Below, in pieces: positions 10,600 through 20,474 of a stretch of 64,000 nucleotides of DNA; the first letter of the stretch is position 1, and every line of letters starts with the position of its first letter. The stretch spans positions 7,439,587-7,503,586 of the forward strand of contig CM073591.1 of NCBI GenBank assembly GCA_037074705.1, given 5' to 3'. Under the pieces are notes generated by a model. It was not told where the DNA came from, ran no database searches, and worked only from the letters and a program-made list of their open reading frames with translations. The stretch is from Zhengitettix transpicula (taxonomy: Eukaryota > Arthropoda > Insecta > Orthoptera > Tetrigidae). Position numbers and translations under genes: made by a program.

Positions 10600-11852
10600 T
10601 TTATAAAATAGTGTGGCATTTATTTCATCGCTTCATTTTGTCTGTCATTTGGCTATTTTTTCTCATTATTTTACATTTTATATTAGATTTATTATATTTT
10701 CATTTCTACTATTACACTGTATAATGTGGAATTATCTTATGATAAAAAAAATTATTGTAAAACTTATCACAAAACGCCACCGCGGGATCCAAGGATACAA
10801 GGATCCCTGAAACGTTGTTATGTGGTAGATACTTACCACTGTGATCAGATAGTAAGGTGAAATTGTCATTTAAAACTCCCGGGTATTAGGAAGGCAACCC
10901 CTAGGTTGGCAGGACTGTCTGTAATAGTTGCCAAGCGTCTCTTTGTTAACAGGTTTAATTATCTCAGAGTCACACGTGTGTGTGTTTGTGTTTTTTGTAA
11001 ACAACGAATTAAGTGAATTTTTCGATTTTTTGCAATGGGTGATTTTGTTGAGCAAAGAACTTGCGTCAAATTTGTTTGCGGAAGGAATATTCTTGTGAGG
11101 GGGACACGTTGAAGGCCTTTGGTGATCAAACTGTGGCACGTTTTTGAGTGGTACAACGAGTTCAAAGACGACCATCAACGTCTACCGACGAGGACCACGT
11201 CGAATATGGACAATTAGAGATCTCGCTGATGGTGTTGGAACATCATCTGGCTCAGGCCAAACCATTGTGAAGAATGTTTTGTGTCTTAAACGCGTCAAAT
11301 CTCCATTGGTGCCAAAAGCGTTGTGTGGAGCTTTGCTGTCTGACTGTTAGGACCACTTGAGATGCGTCATTACTGGAGACGAGACCCTGGAACCAGCGAA
11401 CATCAAGGTCGTGGTGTGGTGCACTGTGAAGTCCTTCCCCCCGGGGCCAAACTGTCAACAAGGAACATTATCTTGGTTCCTTCATCACCACGACGTCACA
11501 CTGCGTTGGTTCTCCACCACTCACATCGTTCCTCAACCACCGTGTGCGACTTCTGGCTGTTCAGCAAACTCAAGAGGCCAATGCGGGGACGCCGTTGTGA
11601 AACGACTGAGGAGATAAAAACCGAATCGAGGAAGGTCTTGAAGGCTACACCAGGGAAAAAGACTATTCCGACTGTTGCGAGGACTGGAAAAAGTGCGGTT
11701 TTATCGGACGGGGATGAAATTGATTTGGAAGAATAAATAAAGAATTAATATTTTATAAACAAATTCACCTTACTTTTTGTTCACAGTGGTAAATAATCAC
11801 TTCTTTTGTCTGAATTGTCTGTCTTCCTTATTAAAATCTGAGCACGACCCAT
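10600..11852 (+). mobile_element. Foldback MITE split by a mariner insertion
   Basis: The left part ends AAGGATCCCTGAAACG...TGTGGTAG and the right part resumes with ATCACTTCTTTTGTCTGAATTG and TTCCTTATT. Together they reconstitute the right arm of the foldback MITE seen intact at 30,873-31,092. The interruption is the mariner at 10,832-11,793, and a TA dinucleotide is present at both junctions. Confidence 0.6.
10832..11793 (+). mobile_element. Degenerate mariner transposon
   Basis: The terminal inverted repeats are about 30 bp: CTTACCACTGTG with AGTAAGGTGAAATTG on the left, and TTTACCACTGTG with AGTAAGGTGAATTTG read from the right. TA flanks both ends (10,830-10,831 and 11,794-11,795), as expected for a mariner. 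Inside is a broken transposase frame. It starts near the ATG at 11,034 (MGDFVEQRTCVKF) and ends with the diagnostic CDFWLFSKLKRPMRGRR and GDEIDLEE stop (11,545-11,736). The element is about 960 bp against roughly 1.3 kb for a complete one, with several frame changes and a lost middle, so it is dead. Confidence 0.85.
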
Positions 11853-12380
11853 TTTTTTAGGGTGCCAGGCTACATGAGGCTAATCCACTTAGGGCAACTC
11901 CCCTTTAATAGCATAGGAAGGTATTTGAAAGGGAGGAAGCGGAAGGGTAGAGGAAGGTAGCCAAGGGTTAACTAGGGATCCCGGGCTATGGTTTAAGGAT
12001 CCTACCCGGCATTCGCCTAAAAGAAATGCAGGACAAACCCTAGAAAAACCTGCATCAAGTAGGTCGGGCATTGGGTACTTGTCGCACGCCCTTCCGATAG
12101 CGGGAGAGGAGTTTGCTGTGGGGTCGCAGCATTCCCTTCTCCGTGCCTCGACCAGTTTAGGAGGCAGCTGGCCGACTATTCCAATGGGAATAGCGGACTA
12201 CTCTTACCGTATGCCCAAGGTCTGTGACCCCGGAACATACACCTCTCAGAACAGGCCGAGGTGCCTCGGCTTGTGGGAACCTTAGTTCAAAAACGGAGAG
12301 GAGGAGGCATCCCCAAAGGTAGCCCCTTCGTATCTCTCCTACAAGGTTCTGCCTGCGAGAGAACATCCCTCGCAGGCCTG
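11853..12380 (-). mobile_element. Family W repeat, reverse orientation
   Basis: This is the reverse complement of the family W body (GGTAGCCAAGGGTTAACTAG, GGATCCTACCCGGCATTCGC, CCTGCATCAAGTAGGTCGGG). It is followed by CTCTTACCGTATGCCCAAGG and CCTCGGCTTGTGGGAACC, and it ends in a hairpin CCTGCGAGAGAACATCCC / CTCGCAGG (about 12,352-12,377). Open frames are repeat-derived. Confidence 0.6.
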
Positions 12381-12713
12381 TGTGCCATTTCTGAAAGGAT
12401 TGATATTTTATAATGAACTGCGACTGTACACAGAAGAACTGCAAGGCAAGCACTTTGAAAGAATTCTGAAAGAGATTCCGATGATTTAAAATGTATCTTT
12501 TGTACAGTTATATTAAACCCGTACTGCAATTACATTGAAATAAAGTTTATATTATTATTATTATTATAACTACTGAAGGCCATAACCGGGACTCTGGTTG
12601 TAAGGGACTTTTTTCCCTATTGTCCGCATATGCGGAATCCTTACCAGAAATTAATCCCTCTAGGTTTTTAAATTGATATATAAACAAAACGTGTAAACGC
12701 AGTCGTACATTTT

Positions 12714-12898
12714 AGATTGCAAAAAACGCAAAAACGCCGACGTAAATTAATCTGCAGGCCAGAAGATAACCAACAATCTTATCAGTTGATCCTCCGCGAG
12801 TGCTGCAAGATACACGGTCACCATGTCAAGGAGATACCAGCAAAAGTAATTTTCAACGGCCCCATTAATGTAATAGATCAATTTGGAGAACAGGAATA
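12714..12898 (+). other. Possible orphan terminal exon or repeat ORF
   Basis: A 60-codon basic-then-acidic open frame (KTQKRRRKLICRPEDN near the start, VIDQFGEQE at the end) follows a TTTTAG that could be a splice acceptor. It ends in TAA just before a G-run at 12,901. I do not recognise the protein. It is flanked by repeats on both sides, so it could be a captured exon, a piece of a transposon, or chance. Confidence 0.15.
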
Positions 12899-12984
12899 AT
12901 GGGGGGGGGCCTCATTAGGCTCGTAGCAAGTTCGTTTGTTGTTTATTGGGAGAGCATAACCGTAACCACGTTTTATAGTCAAAC

Positions 12985-13770
12985 TAGCTGGGGGGTGCCC
13001 GGCGTTGCCCGAGATGTCATTTATCTATAACCCCCGATACGACTCCAATTTCGGCTGCTTTTGCGCAATTTTTATGTAACGCTACTCGAACCCTAATCAT
13101 TATAATTAACTCTGAAAAATATTTCTTCAACGCAAATGTCTGCCGTGTTTGCATGTTCCAAAATTTGCACCCCCCCACCCCTGCATCTGAGGGGGTTAAA
13201 TGCCAATTTGAATGTCGTAGCTAAACACAGCGACTTCCATAACCTTTGATTTGACTCCAATCTCGGTTGTATTCGCGTTATTTTACTGTAAAGAATCTCC
13301 ACCCCAAACCCGAAGGGTGTCCTTTTCACAGGGCGTAGGGGATGAAAATTGTATTCAGATAACATTGGTAGAAACACTATCAATATCTTTGACCCCTAAA
13401 AATATTTATCCGACTCAAATATCGGCTGTTTTAGTATGTTTAAATATTTCCACCCCCGCTTCTGGGGGTGGAAGACGCGTCTCACCCCGACAGTGTTTGT
13501 TTCCTGGTCGCAAAGACACACGTGTACGAAATTTGGTGAAAATTGCTCGACTGGTGTAGATTTGTATTTTATTTAGAAAACGTTTGTATGGGAAATAGAA
13601 AAGGGCTGTTTTTAGGGTTTTCCCGGAAATTATTCGATTTTTTCTCGCCTTTTAAACCTTCCTTAGACCTCCACGAACATTTCAAGACTAAGATAAGATA
13701 AATCCGTTCAGCCGTTCTCGAGTTTTAGTGAGACTAACGAACAGCAATTCATTTATATATATATATAGAT
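12985..13770 (+). mobile_element. Family Z element, copy 2
   Basis: This is nearly identical to 3,672-4,455, including the GCCCGGCGTTGCCCGAGATG start and the GAACAGCAATTCATTTATA end. It differs mainly in homopolymer length (for example a longer C-run at about 13,170). The high identity of two copies 9 kb apart indicates recent activity or recent local duplication of this family. Confidence 0.65.
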
Positions 13771-14146
13771 AATTTATTGTCATTAGAATTCTCAGAAACC
13801 AGTTATGTATAACGTGGAGCTTCACAGGAACACGGGGAGATTCCCCTTCAAGGGAATGATTTTAATTGGTGGCAATCTGTAGCTTTCAAATCAGGTGTGC
13901 GCGGAGGCGAAGCAATTGGGCCTGTGGCAAGGGAAACGAGTTTTATAAAAAATGCTCTACTCAACCATGATATGTGCGATATTGGTTACCAGACTGGTGT
14001 CTCTGCAACACAGCGACGTCCCTCGCTGCTGGTCATCGATGTCTCTCTCGCTGGTAAACTCAAGAGTCCTCCTCTAGTCAGCATCAGTAACAGAATCCCT
14101 GACCAGGCCTCCACTTCTCCCGACCTGTGGGACCAACTGTTTCCCT

Positions 14147-14530
14147 ATTGGTCCATTTAATTTATTATGGACCAATCACAGGTCCTAGATGATTCCATCA
14201 GCGAGACTCTCCACACCTGTTGCTTGTTGACGGGAAAAACCCCAGCCTGACTGGCACCAAACGGTACTTTTTGCCGACGTTCGATAAACATGGTTACTCA
14301 CGCGTTACCAACCGTTCCTCTATTGGTCCATTCAATTTATTATGGACCAATCACAGGTCCTAGACGGTCCGACGTAGAGCGTTCCAACAGCGAGACTCTC
14401 TGCACCTGCTGCTTGTTGACGGGAAAACCCCGGAGGTACAGTTACTATCCCCAGCCTGACTGGCACGAAACGGTACTTTTTGCCGACGTTCGAGAAACAT
14501 GGTTGCTCCCGCGTTTAAATAAACTGACTA
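14147..14530. repeat. Two tandem ~175-bp units each headed by a CCAAT palindrome
   Basis: The unit starting at 14,147 recurs at 14,322. Each opens with ATTGGTCCAT then an AT-rich loop then ATGGACCAAT, a perfect 10-bp inverted repeat. Each continues with CACAGGTCCTAGA, CAGCGAGACTCT, TGCTTGTTGACGGGAAAA and CGGTACTTTTTGCCGACGTT. The second unit has an extra 25-30 bp. No gene is identified in 13,771-14,900, and the open frames there follow the repeat. Confidence 0.6.
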
Positions 14531-14919
14531 AAATATCAGTAAAATCAATTAAAAGACGCCTACCCTAAATAACGCGCTATAGGCCACCTCTACCTACCCA
14601 AGCATCGGCGAGCCCCACGAGCAGAAGTTGCACGTCGTTGTCTGTGCCTCTCCAACATCTTCCTGCGGGAAGGTGAATATCACTGTTTTGGAGGCCGTAA
14701 TCAAGCATTTTTCGGTCACATGTTGTAATGAACATTTTTTCTTTATTGTGAACATATGGAGAACAAATACCTGAGATATTTTTTTAAATAGCCTGTATAT
14801 ATAATTGTAATTAATTTATAACTTGATCTGTTTGTTATTAACCGATATAAACATCCAAGATTATATTCGCTTTGGACTTAAGAAATAACCCACAAAGAAT
14901 AACAAGGTGTAGACAGGCT

Positions 14920-15575
14920 ATGTATAGGTGATCCACATAGTGGCAACTCCACTCTTATAGCATAGGGACGGGAGTGATAGGGGGATACGGAAAGGTAGAG
15001 GAAGGTGCGTCGGCATCTATTTTTTTTTAGAATAACACGCTACATGAGGGTAATCCACGTGGTGGCAACTGCCCTCTTATAGCATTGGAAGGGATTTGAA
15101 AGAGGGGATGCGGAAGGGTAGATAAGGTAACCAAGGGTTAACTAGGGACCCCCGGGCTATAGTTTAAGGATCCTACCCGGCATTCGCCTATAGAAATGCA
15201 GGGAAAACCCTAGAAAAACCTGCATCCGGTAGGTCGGGCATTGGGTACTTGTCCCACGCCCTTCCTGCATGTACGGGAGAGAGGGGTTTGTTGTGGGGTC
15301 GCAGCAATCCCTCCTCCGTGCCTCGACAAGTTTAGGAGGCAGCTGGCTGACTATTCCAATGGGAATAGCGGACAACTCTTACCGTATGCCCAAGGTCTGT
15401 GACCCCGGAACATTCACCTCTCAAAACAGGCCTCGGCTTGTGGGAACCTTAGTTCAAAAACGGAGAGGAAAAGGCATACCCAAAGGTAGCCCCTTCGTAT
15501 CTCTCCTAAAAGATTCTGCCTGCGAGAGAACATCCCTCGCAGGTTACCTGCGAGAGAATCCTCTCGCAGGCTGTT
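14920..15575 (-). mobile_element. Family W repeat with tandem terminal hairpins
   Basis: This has the same order as 11,853-12,380: GGTAACCAAGGGTTAACTAG, GGATCCTACCCGGCATTCGC, GTAGGTCGGGCATTGGG, CTCTTACCGTATGCCCAAGG, CCTCGGCTTGTGGGAACC. The right end carries two consecutive hairpins built from CCTGCGAGAGA and TCTCGCAGG or CCTCGCAGG (15,517-15,572). A truncated extra copy of the left end sits at 14,920-15,010. Confidence 0.6.
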
Positions 15576-15849
15576 GGTCCGATCAGTTTAGTTAAGTTAT
15601 AGTTATTTAAGTCAGTGAATTTTCCTATTTTAACCGTTAGTTAGAGTCTTTTAGCATGATAAATATATATAGTTACTTTTCCCTCTTTTACAACAGCCTG
15701 TTATCAACACTTCGCGACGTAAATCCGCGGTTATCTCTCAGAATAATGAACAGTTTCAGTGAGCCTAACGATATCTAATCTCAGCCCTTGGGCAGCTTCC
15801 ACTTGTAGCATATTTCTAGGCGGAGGAAGAAACCCGGCTCGGGCCTTAC

Positions 15850-15919
15850 CTTCACGGCGACCGGCGTCTGTCTTGCAACAAGGAACAGTCCAAGGTAAGT
15901 TCGTCTCACTGGCGGCTTC
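15850..15919 (-). other. Possible 70-bp orphan exon
   Basis: On the minus strand the sequence reads acceptor TTGCTTTCAG, a 70-bp open segment (EAASETNLPWTVPCCKTD...), then donor GTAAGG. Both splice signals are good. No partner exon was found nearby and the product is not recognised. It could be chance in a window of this size. Confidence 0.15.
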
Positions 15920-16089
15920 CTGAAAGCAAACAACAAATGTATCACGTAAAGTTGAGATGAGCAACTGGAGTTCATATTTACGTTACGTCAGCTTTAAATT
16001 CATAAAATACTGTACAGATCTTTCTATTGTCGCTCTATTACCTCTATTACCCTTTGTAATATAATAGTCTACACGTGCCCTCTTATCAT

Positions 16090-16700
16090 AACGTCTCTTC
16101 AGCATAGCGGACCTAAGAGGGCGCAGCTGCAAGAACGCTGATGCGGTTAAAGACATCACTTTAGGTCCCGTGAGTAACGATACCCACGGCAGCAGAAATC
16201 AACGTCATTCCCGCATAGCGGACATAAGTGGGCGCAGCTGTAAGAAAGCTGAGTCAACACTTAAGGTGCCATATGCAGACATGCACACGGCAGCAGAAAT
16301 CTTCCACCCTGTAAGAGTTCCCATTGGAGACTTAAAATCATCAGGGAGGAGGAGGAAAGGAGCCTTCGAATTGTTCAGAGCTTCTAGGGAACGACAGTCG
16401 TGATCCAACCTCCAGACGGGTTGGTGGCTCCTGCTGCTATCCGCCAGTTTGTCTTACTTTATTTTATTTCTGACTATTAAATCTCTTTATTCTTCATCAA
16501 CTCTTATTTGACTGAAGTGCAGCGAACCACCAACCACTACGCCTAGGTTCAATTAGTTGAACCCGAACCCTCACGTTACCGACTTTCCTACTTCCTGTTC
16601 TTAATTCTACCTTTATCCTCTAGATCGGTAGCCAGGTGAGCTAACGGAGGTATAGCTCGGTTGGTGAACGATCTATCTGGACTTCCCATTTCCAACTGCT
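16090..16700. repeat. Diverged ~105-bp tandem pair and LTR-like tail
   Basis: GCATAGCGGAC(C/A)TAAG(A/T)GGGCGCAGCTG appears at about 16,102 and again at about 16,213, and each is followed by a CACGGCAGCAGAAAT block. Downstream, 16,400-16,560 has a TCTTTATTC / CTATTAAAT A/T-rich stretch. It could be a 3' LTR or terminator of a retroelement, but no retroviral domain is visible. Confidence 0.3.
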
Positions 16701-16760
16701 GGATTGTTACATGATGGCAGTGCTGGAATGTTACATGATGGCAGTTTGGGATGTTACACC
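16697..16760. repeat. 24-bp tandem repeat, about 2.6 copies
   Basis: TGCTGGATTGTTACATGATG begins at 16,697, recurs at 16,721 (TGCTGGAATGTTACATGATG) and partly at 16,745 (TTTGGGATGTTACA), a spacing of exactly 24 bp. Confidence 0.75.
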
Positions 16761-16959
16761 TTGTTCATAACATTGCACGAATTCAACAAATCAAATGCTT
16801 CATCTACCATTTTTATTAACTTTACCGTGCCCTCACCATTTACAATTTCAGACAAACCCAAGTCTCTACAAAAAATCATGGCATCTGCTGCAGAATTGCT
16901 TAGTGTCTACCTTCATTCATACTGAATGTGTAGCCTCGTCATTGTAACCGCTCCTAGTC

Positions 16960-17125
16960 CAGAGCGACACAACAGCACCACCAAAGCTTTTGATTTTTTT
17001 GGCCTAATGACCAGTGCAGTTGTGTCGCTCTTGGCTCTTCTTAGCACCTGAAGAAAGAACAAGGATCCCTGAAACGTTGTGCAGTATTTATATTATCACT
17101 TATTTTGTCTGTATTTGGCTATCTA
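16960..17125 (+). mobile_element. Foldback MITE fragment (family M1)
   Basis: This fragment contains CAGTTGTGTCGCTCTTGGC, CTTCTTAGCACCTGAAGAAA, GGATCCCTGAAACGTTGTG and TATTATCACTTATTTTGTCT. These are the right-arm landmarks of the M1 family (intact at 30,873-31,092). Confidence 0.6.
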
Positions 17126-17489
17126 TCTTCTTATTATTATTATGCTGATACTTACTTAAAATACTATACTTCGAACTACGGTTATTACACTTGTAGGCTG
17201 AACACACGCTTGGCATGATTTATAATAACAAACAATTTATTTTAACACAAAAACTTCAAAACTTTCACCATCAGTAGCAGAACACAAATCGGGTTTTAGG
17301 TGAAGTGGACCGACTAAAAAATGGCGGTCAGTGTTGTTTGTTGCTGCCACCCAGACCGCTGATATAAGCCACTCTATTATGTTTATATATCTCTTTGGTA
17401 ACAGTAAATATTTTCCATTTTTATGAAAAAAAAAATATATACTCACTTTCCTTCAACAAACACCCCCCCCCTTCCCCCAGAATTTTTTT

Positions 17490-17905
17490 TAAATTTTTTT
17501 TTAGGGCAACAGGCTACATGAGGGTGATTCACGTTGGACAACTCCCCTTTAATAGCATAGGAAGGGATTTGAAAGGGGAGATGCGGAAGGGTAGAGGAAG
17601 GTAGCCAAGGGTTAACTAGGGGCTGCGTCCCCACAGCAAACTCCTCTCCCGCCATCCAGGGAAGGGCGTGGGACAAGTACCCAATGCCCGACCTACCTGA
17701 TGCATGTTTTTCTAGGATTTTCCCTGCATTTCTTTAGGCGAATGCCGGGTAGGATCCTTAAAATATAGCCCGGGGGCCCCTAGTTAACCCTTGGCTACCT
17801 TCCTCTACCCTTCCACATCCCCTCTTTCAAATCCCTTCCTATGCTATTAAAGGGGAGTTGCCACCATGTGTATTACCCTCATGTAGCCTGTTGCCCTAAA
17901 AAAAC
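17490..17905 (+). mobile_element. Family W palindrome (two inverted half-copies)
   Basis: The first half (17,510-17,620) reads AACTCCCCTTTAATAGCATA to AGCCAAGGGTTAACTAGGG. The second half (17,640-17,890) reads forward through GCCCGACCTACCTGATGC to AGTTAACCCTTGGCTACC and AGGGGAGTTGCCACC. The ends (GGGCAACAGGCTACATGAGG and CCTCATGTAGCCTGTTGCCC) are a perfect 20-bp terminal inverted repeat. This copy gives the clearest view of the family W boundaries. Confidence 0.65.
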
Positions 17906-18218
17906 GGCTCTGGAATCTGCATTTAATATGAAGCATTTATTATATGATTCTAGAATAATAAATAAACGGTCTTTAGTTAGAAAATTGTTTATTAAGAAAA
18001 CAAAATTAAATGTAGGCCGTACCGACGTTTCGTCCTGTTTTAAGGACCTATGAGTGATATGACCCCCCCCCCCCCTTCCAAAAAAAAAGGCAATAATGGA
18101 TGCGATATTTAAGATCTTAAGAGGCCAAAAAATATGCCGAAACGGGGGGTATACTTATTTTTGTTGTGTTAATAAACATAATTTTTGTGACTCAAGGTTG
18201 GTTGTTTATTTATTTATA
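17906..18218. other. Unassigned, with poly-C tract
   Basis: AT-rich sequence with a run of about 14 C at 18,062-18,075 followed by poly-A. No gene or repeat relation was recognised. Confidence 0.3.
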
Positions 18219-18418
18219 CAGTACCGTCCCGGTTAAACCAAGTCGGGATCAATCGAAGCCCTGATTAACCGAAAAACGCAATTCCAAAAAAAAATACGGA
18301 ATATTACTGGTTTTTTTTAATGAGTAATTCGTATGCTACAGACACTGTAGCATTAGATGGTCATGACTTAACCGAAACGGCTTCACTTCCTTTAGTTCGG
18401 TTAACCGGGATCGTGCTG
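18219..18418. mobile_element. 200-bp pogo/Tigger-like MITE
   Basis: The left end CAGTACCGTCCCGGTTAAAC and the right end (read inward) CAGCACGATCCCGGTTAACC are terminal inverted repeats. They have the CAG start and the CCCGGTTAA-type sequence common in pogo-like elements. The left flank is TA; the right flank is TG, a probable mutated TA target duplication. There is no coding capacity. Confidence 0.6.
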
Positions 18419-18689
18419 TGTTATTATAAATGTCAGATATTTCGCGACAAACTAATCTTACTTAGATATATTTTTTTTTCATGACTCGTTTGACGTTCCG
18501 AATTGTATCTTATGAGAAATCCTTATCAAAATGCCTCTCGAACTTCATAAAAGATAAATCACGTCCCAGGCAACACGATAACTGACGTTTGACGTAGTAA
18601 GACACTTGACATTCCTGTCGCTAATGGAGGGAAGTCTTGCGAAACTAAAGTAATCTATCTTGCGCTGTTATCAGTCCACATTAAGCTGC

Positions 18690-20474
18690 CCGAGAATGTC
18701 ACCTTGTGGCCTCTTACTTTTTTCCTCCCTTTAGTCACGACAGTGGTCGCTGTTGTTTCTCTACAGGGGGTTAGGCCTTCATGAGTCATAGTACTGTATA
18801 GCTCTTTTCAAATCAGAGTGGCTTTGATCTTAAAGCTCTTCCTTGTGCCGTCGAATCATATTCGTTGCCAGAGAATGTCACCTTGTGGCCTCTTACTTTT
18901 TTCCTCCCTTTAGTCACGACAGTGGTCGCTGTTGTTTCTCTACAGGGGGTTAGGCCTTCATGAGTCATAGTACTGTATAGCTCTTTTCAAATCAGAGTGG
19001 CTTTGATCTTGAAGCTCTTCCTTGTGCCGTCGAATCATATTCGTTGCCAGAGAATGTCACCTTGTGGCCTCTTACTTTTTTCCTCCCTTTAGTCACGACA
19101 GTGGTCGCTGTTGTTTCTCTACAGGGGTTAGGCCTTCATGAGTCATAGTACTGTATAGTTCTTTTCAAATCAGAGTAGCTTTGATCTTGAAGCTCTTCCT
19201 TGTGCCGTCGAATCATATTCGTTGCCCGAGAATGTCACCTTGTGGCATCTTACTTCTTTCCTCCCTTTAGTCACGACAGTGGTCGCTGTTGTTTCTCTAC
19301 AGGGATTAGGCCTTCATGAGTCATAGTACTGTATACCTCTTTTCAAATCAGAGTGGCTTTGATCTTGAAGCTCTTCCTTGTGCCGTCGAATCATATTCGT
19401 TGCCCAAGAATGTCACCTTGTGGCCTCTTACTTTTTTCCTCCCTTTAGTCACGACAGTGGTCGCTGTTGTTTCTCTACAAGAGGTTAGGCCTTCATGAGT
19501 CATAGTACTGTATAGCTCTTTTCAAATCAGAGTGGCTTTGATCTTGAAGCTCTTCCTTGTGCCGTCGAATCATATTCGTTGCCCGAGAATGTCACCTTGT
19601 GGCCTCTTTATTTTTTCCTCCCTTTAGTCACGACAGTGGTCGCTGTTGTTTCTCTACAGGGGGTTAGGCCTTCATGAGTCATAGTACTGTATAGTTCTTT
19701 TCAAATCAGAGTGGCTTTGATCTTGAAGCTCTTCCTTGTGCCGTCGAATCATATTTGTTGCCCCAAAATGTCACCTTGTGGCCTCTTACTTTTTTCCTCC
19801 CTTTAGTCACGACAGTGGTCGCTGTTGTTTCTCTACAAGAGGTTAGGCCTTCATGAGTCATAGTACTGTGTAGTTCTTTTCAAATAGGAGTGGCTTTGAT
19901 CTCGAAGCTCTTCCTTGTGCCGTCGAATCATATTCGTTGCCCAAGAATGTCACCTTGTGGCCTCTTATTTTTTCCTCCCTTTAGTCACGACAGTGGTCGC
20001 TGTTGTTTCTCTACAGGGGGTTAGGCCTTCATGAGTCATAGTACTGTATAGTTCTTTTCAAATCAGAGTGGCTTTGATCTTGAAGCTCTTCCTTGTGCCG
20101 TCGAATCATATTCGTTGCCCGAGAATGTCACCTTGTTGCCTCTTACTTTTTTCCTCCCTTTAGTCACGACAGTGGTCGCTGTTGTTTCTCTACAAGAGGT
20201 TAGGCCTTCATGAGTCATAGTACTGTACAGTTCTTTTCAAATAGGAGTGGCTTTGATCTCGAAGCTCTTCCTTGTGCCGTCGAATCATATTCGTTGCCCA
20301 AGAATGTCACCTTGTGGCCTCTTACTTTTTTCCTCCCTTTAGTCACGACAGTGGTCGCTGTTGTTTCTCTACAGGGATTAGGCCTTCATGAGTCATAGTA
20401 CTGTATAGTTCTTTTCAAATCAGAGTGGCTTTGATCTTGAAGCTCTTCCTTGTGCCGTCGAATCATATTCGTTG
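18690..20474 (+). repeat. 179-bp satellite, 10 tandem units
   Basis: GAATGTCACCTTGTGGCC-type starts recur at about 18,694, 18,873, 19,052, 19,230, 19,408, 19,587, 19,766, 19,945, 20,123 and 20,302, a period of 178-179 bp. Each unit holds TTAGTCACGACAGTGGTCGC, TTAGGCCTTCATGAGTCATA, CTTTTCAAATCAGAGTGGC and GTGCCGTCGAATCATATTCG. Units differ by a few substitutions (GGGGG/GG/AGAGG after CTACA). The unit length is not a multiple of three, so the 60-residue open frames are incidental. Confidence 0.95.

Noticed and set aside
11362..11736. Independent host gene from the 124-residue ORF
   Set aside because: It is the C-terminal end of a mariner transposase (CDFWLF, KLKRPMRGRR) within TIR-bounded DNA.
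13251..13559. 102-residue ORF, similar to 4,052-4,246
   Set aside because: It is a translation of the repeated family Z element with no protein-like features.
18690..20474. CRISPR-like array
   Set aside because: The 179-bp units are repeated throughout, without short conserved repeats alternating with unique spacers, and the context is eukaryotic.
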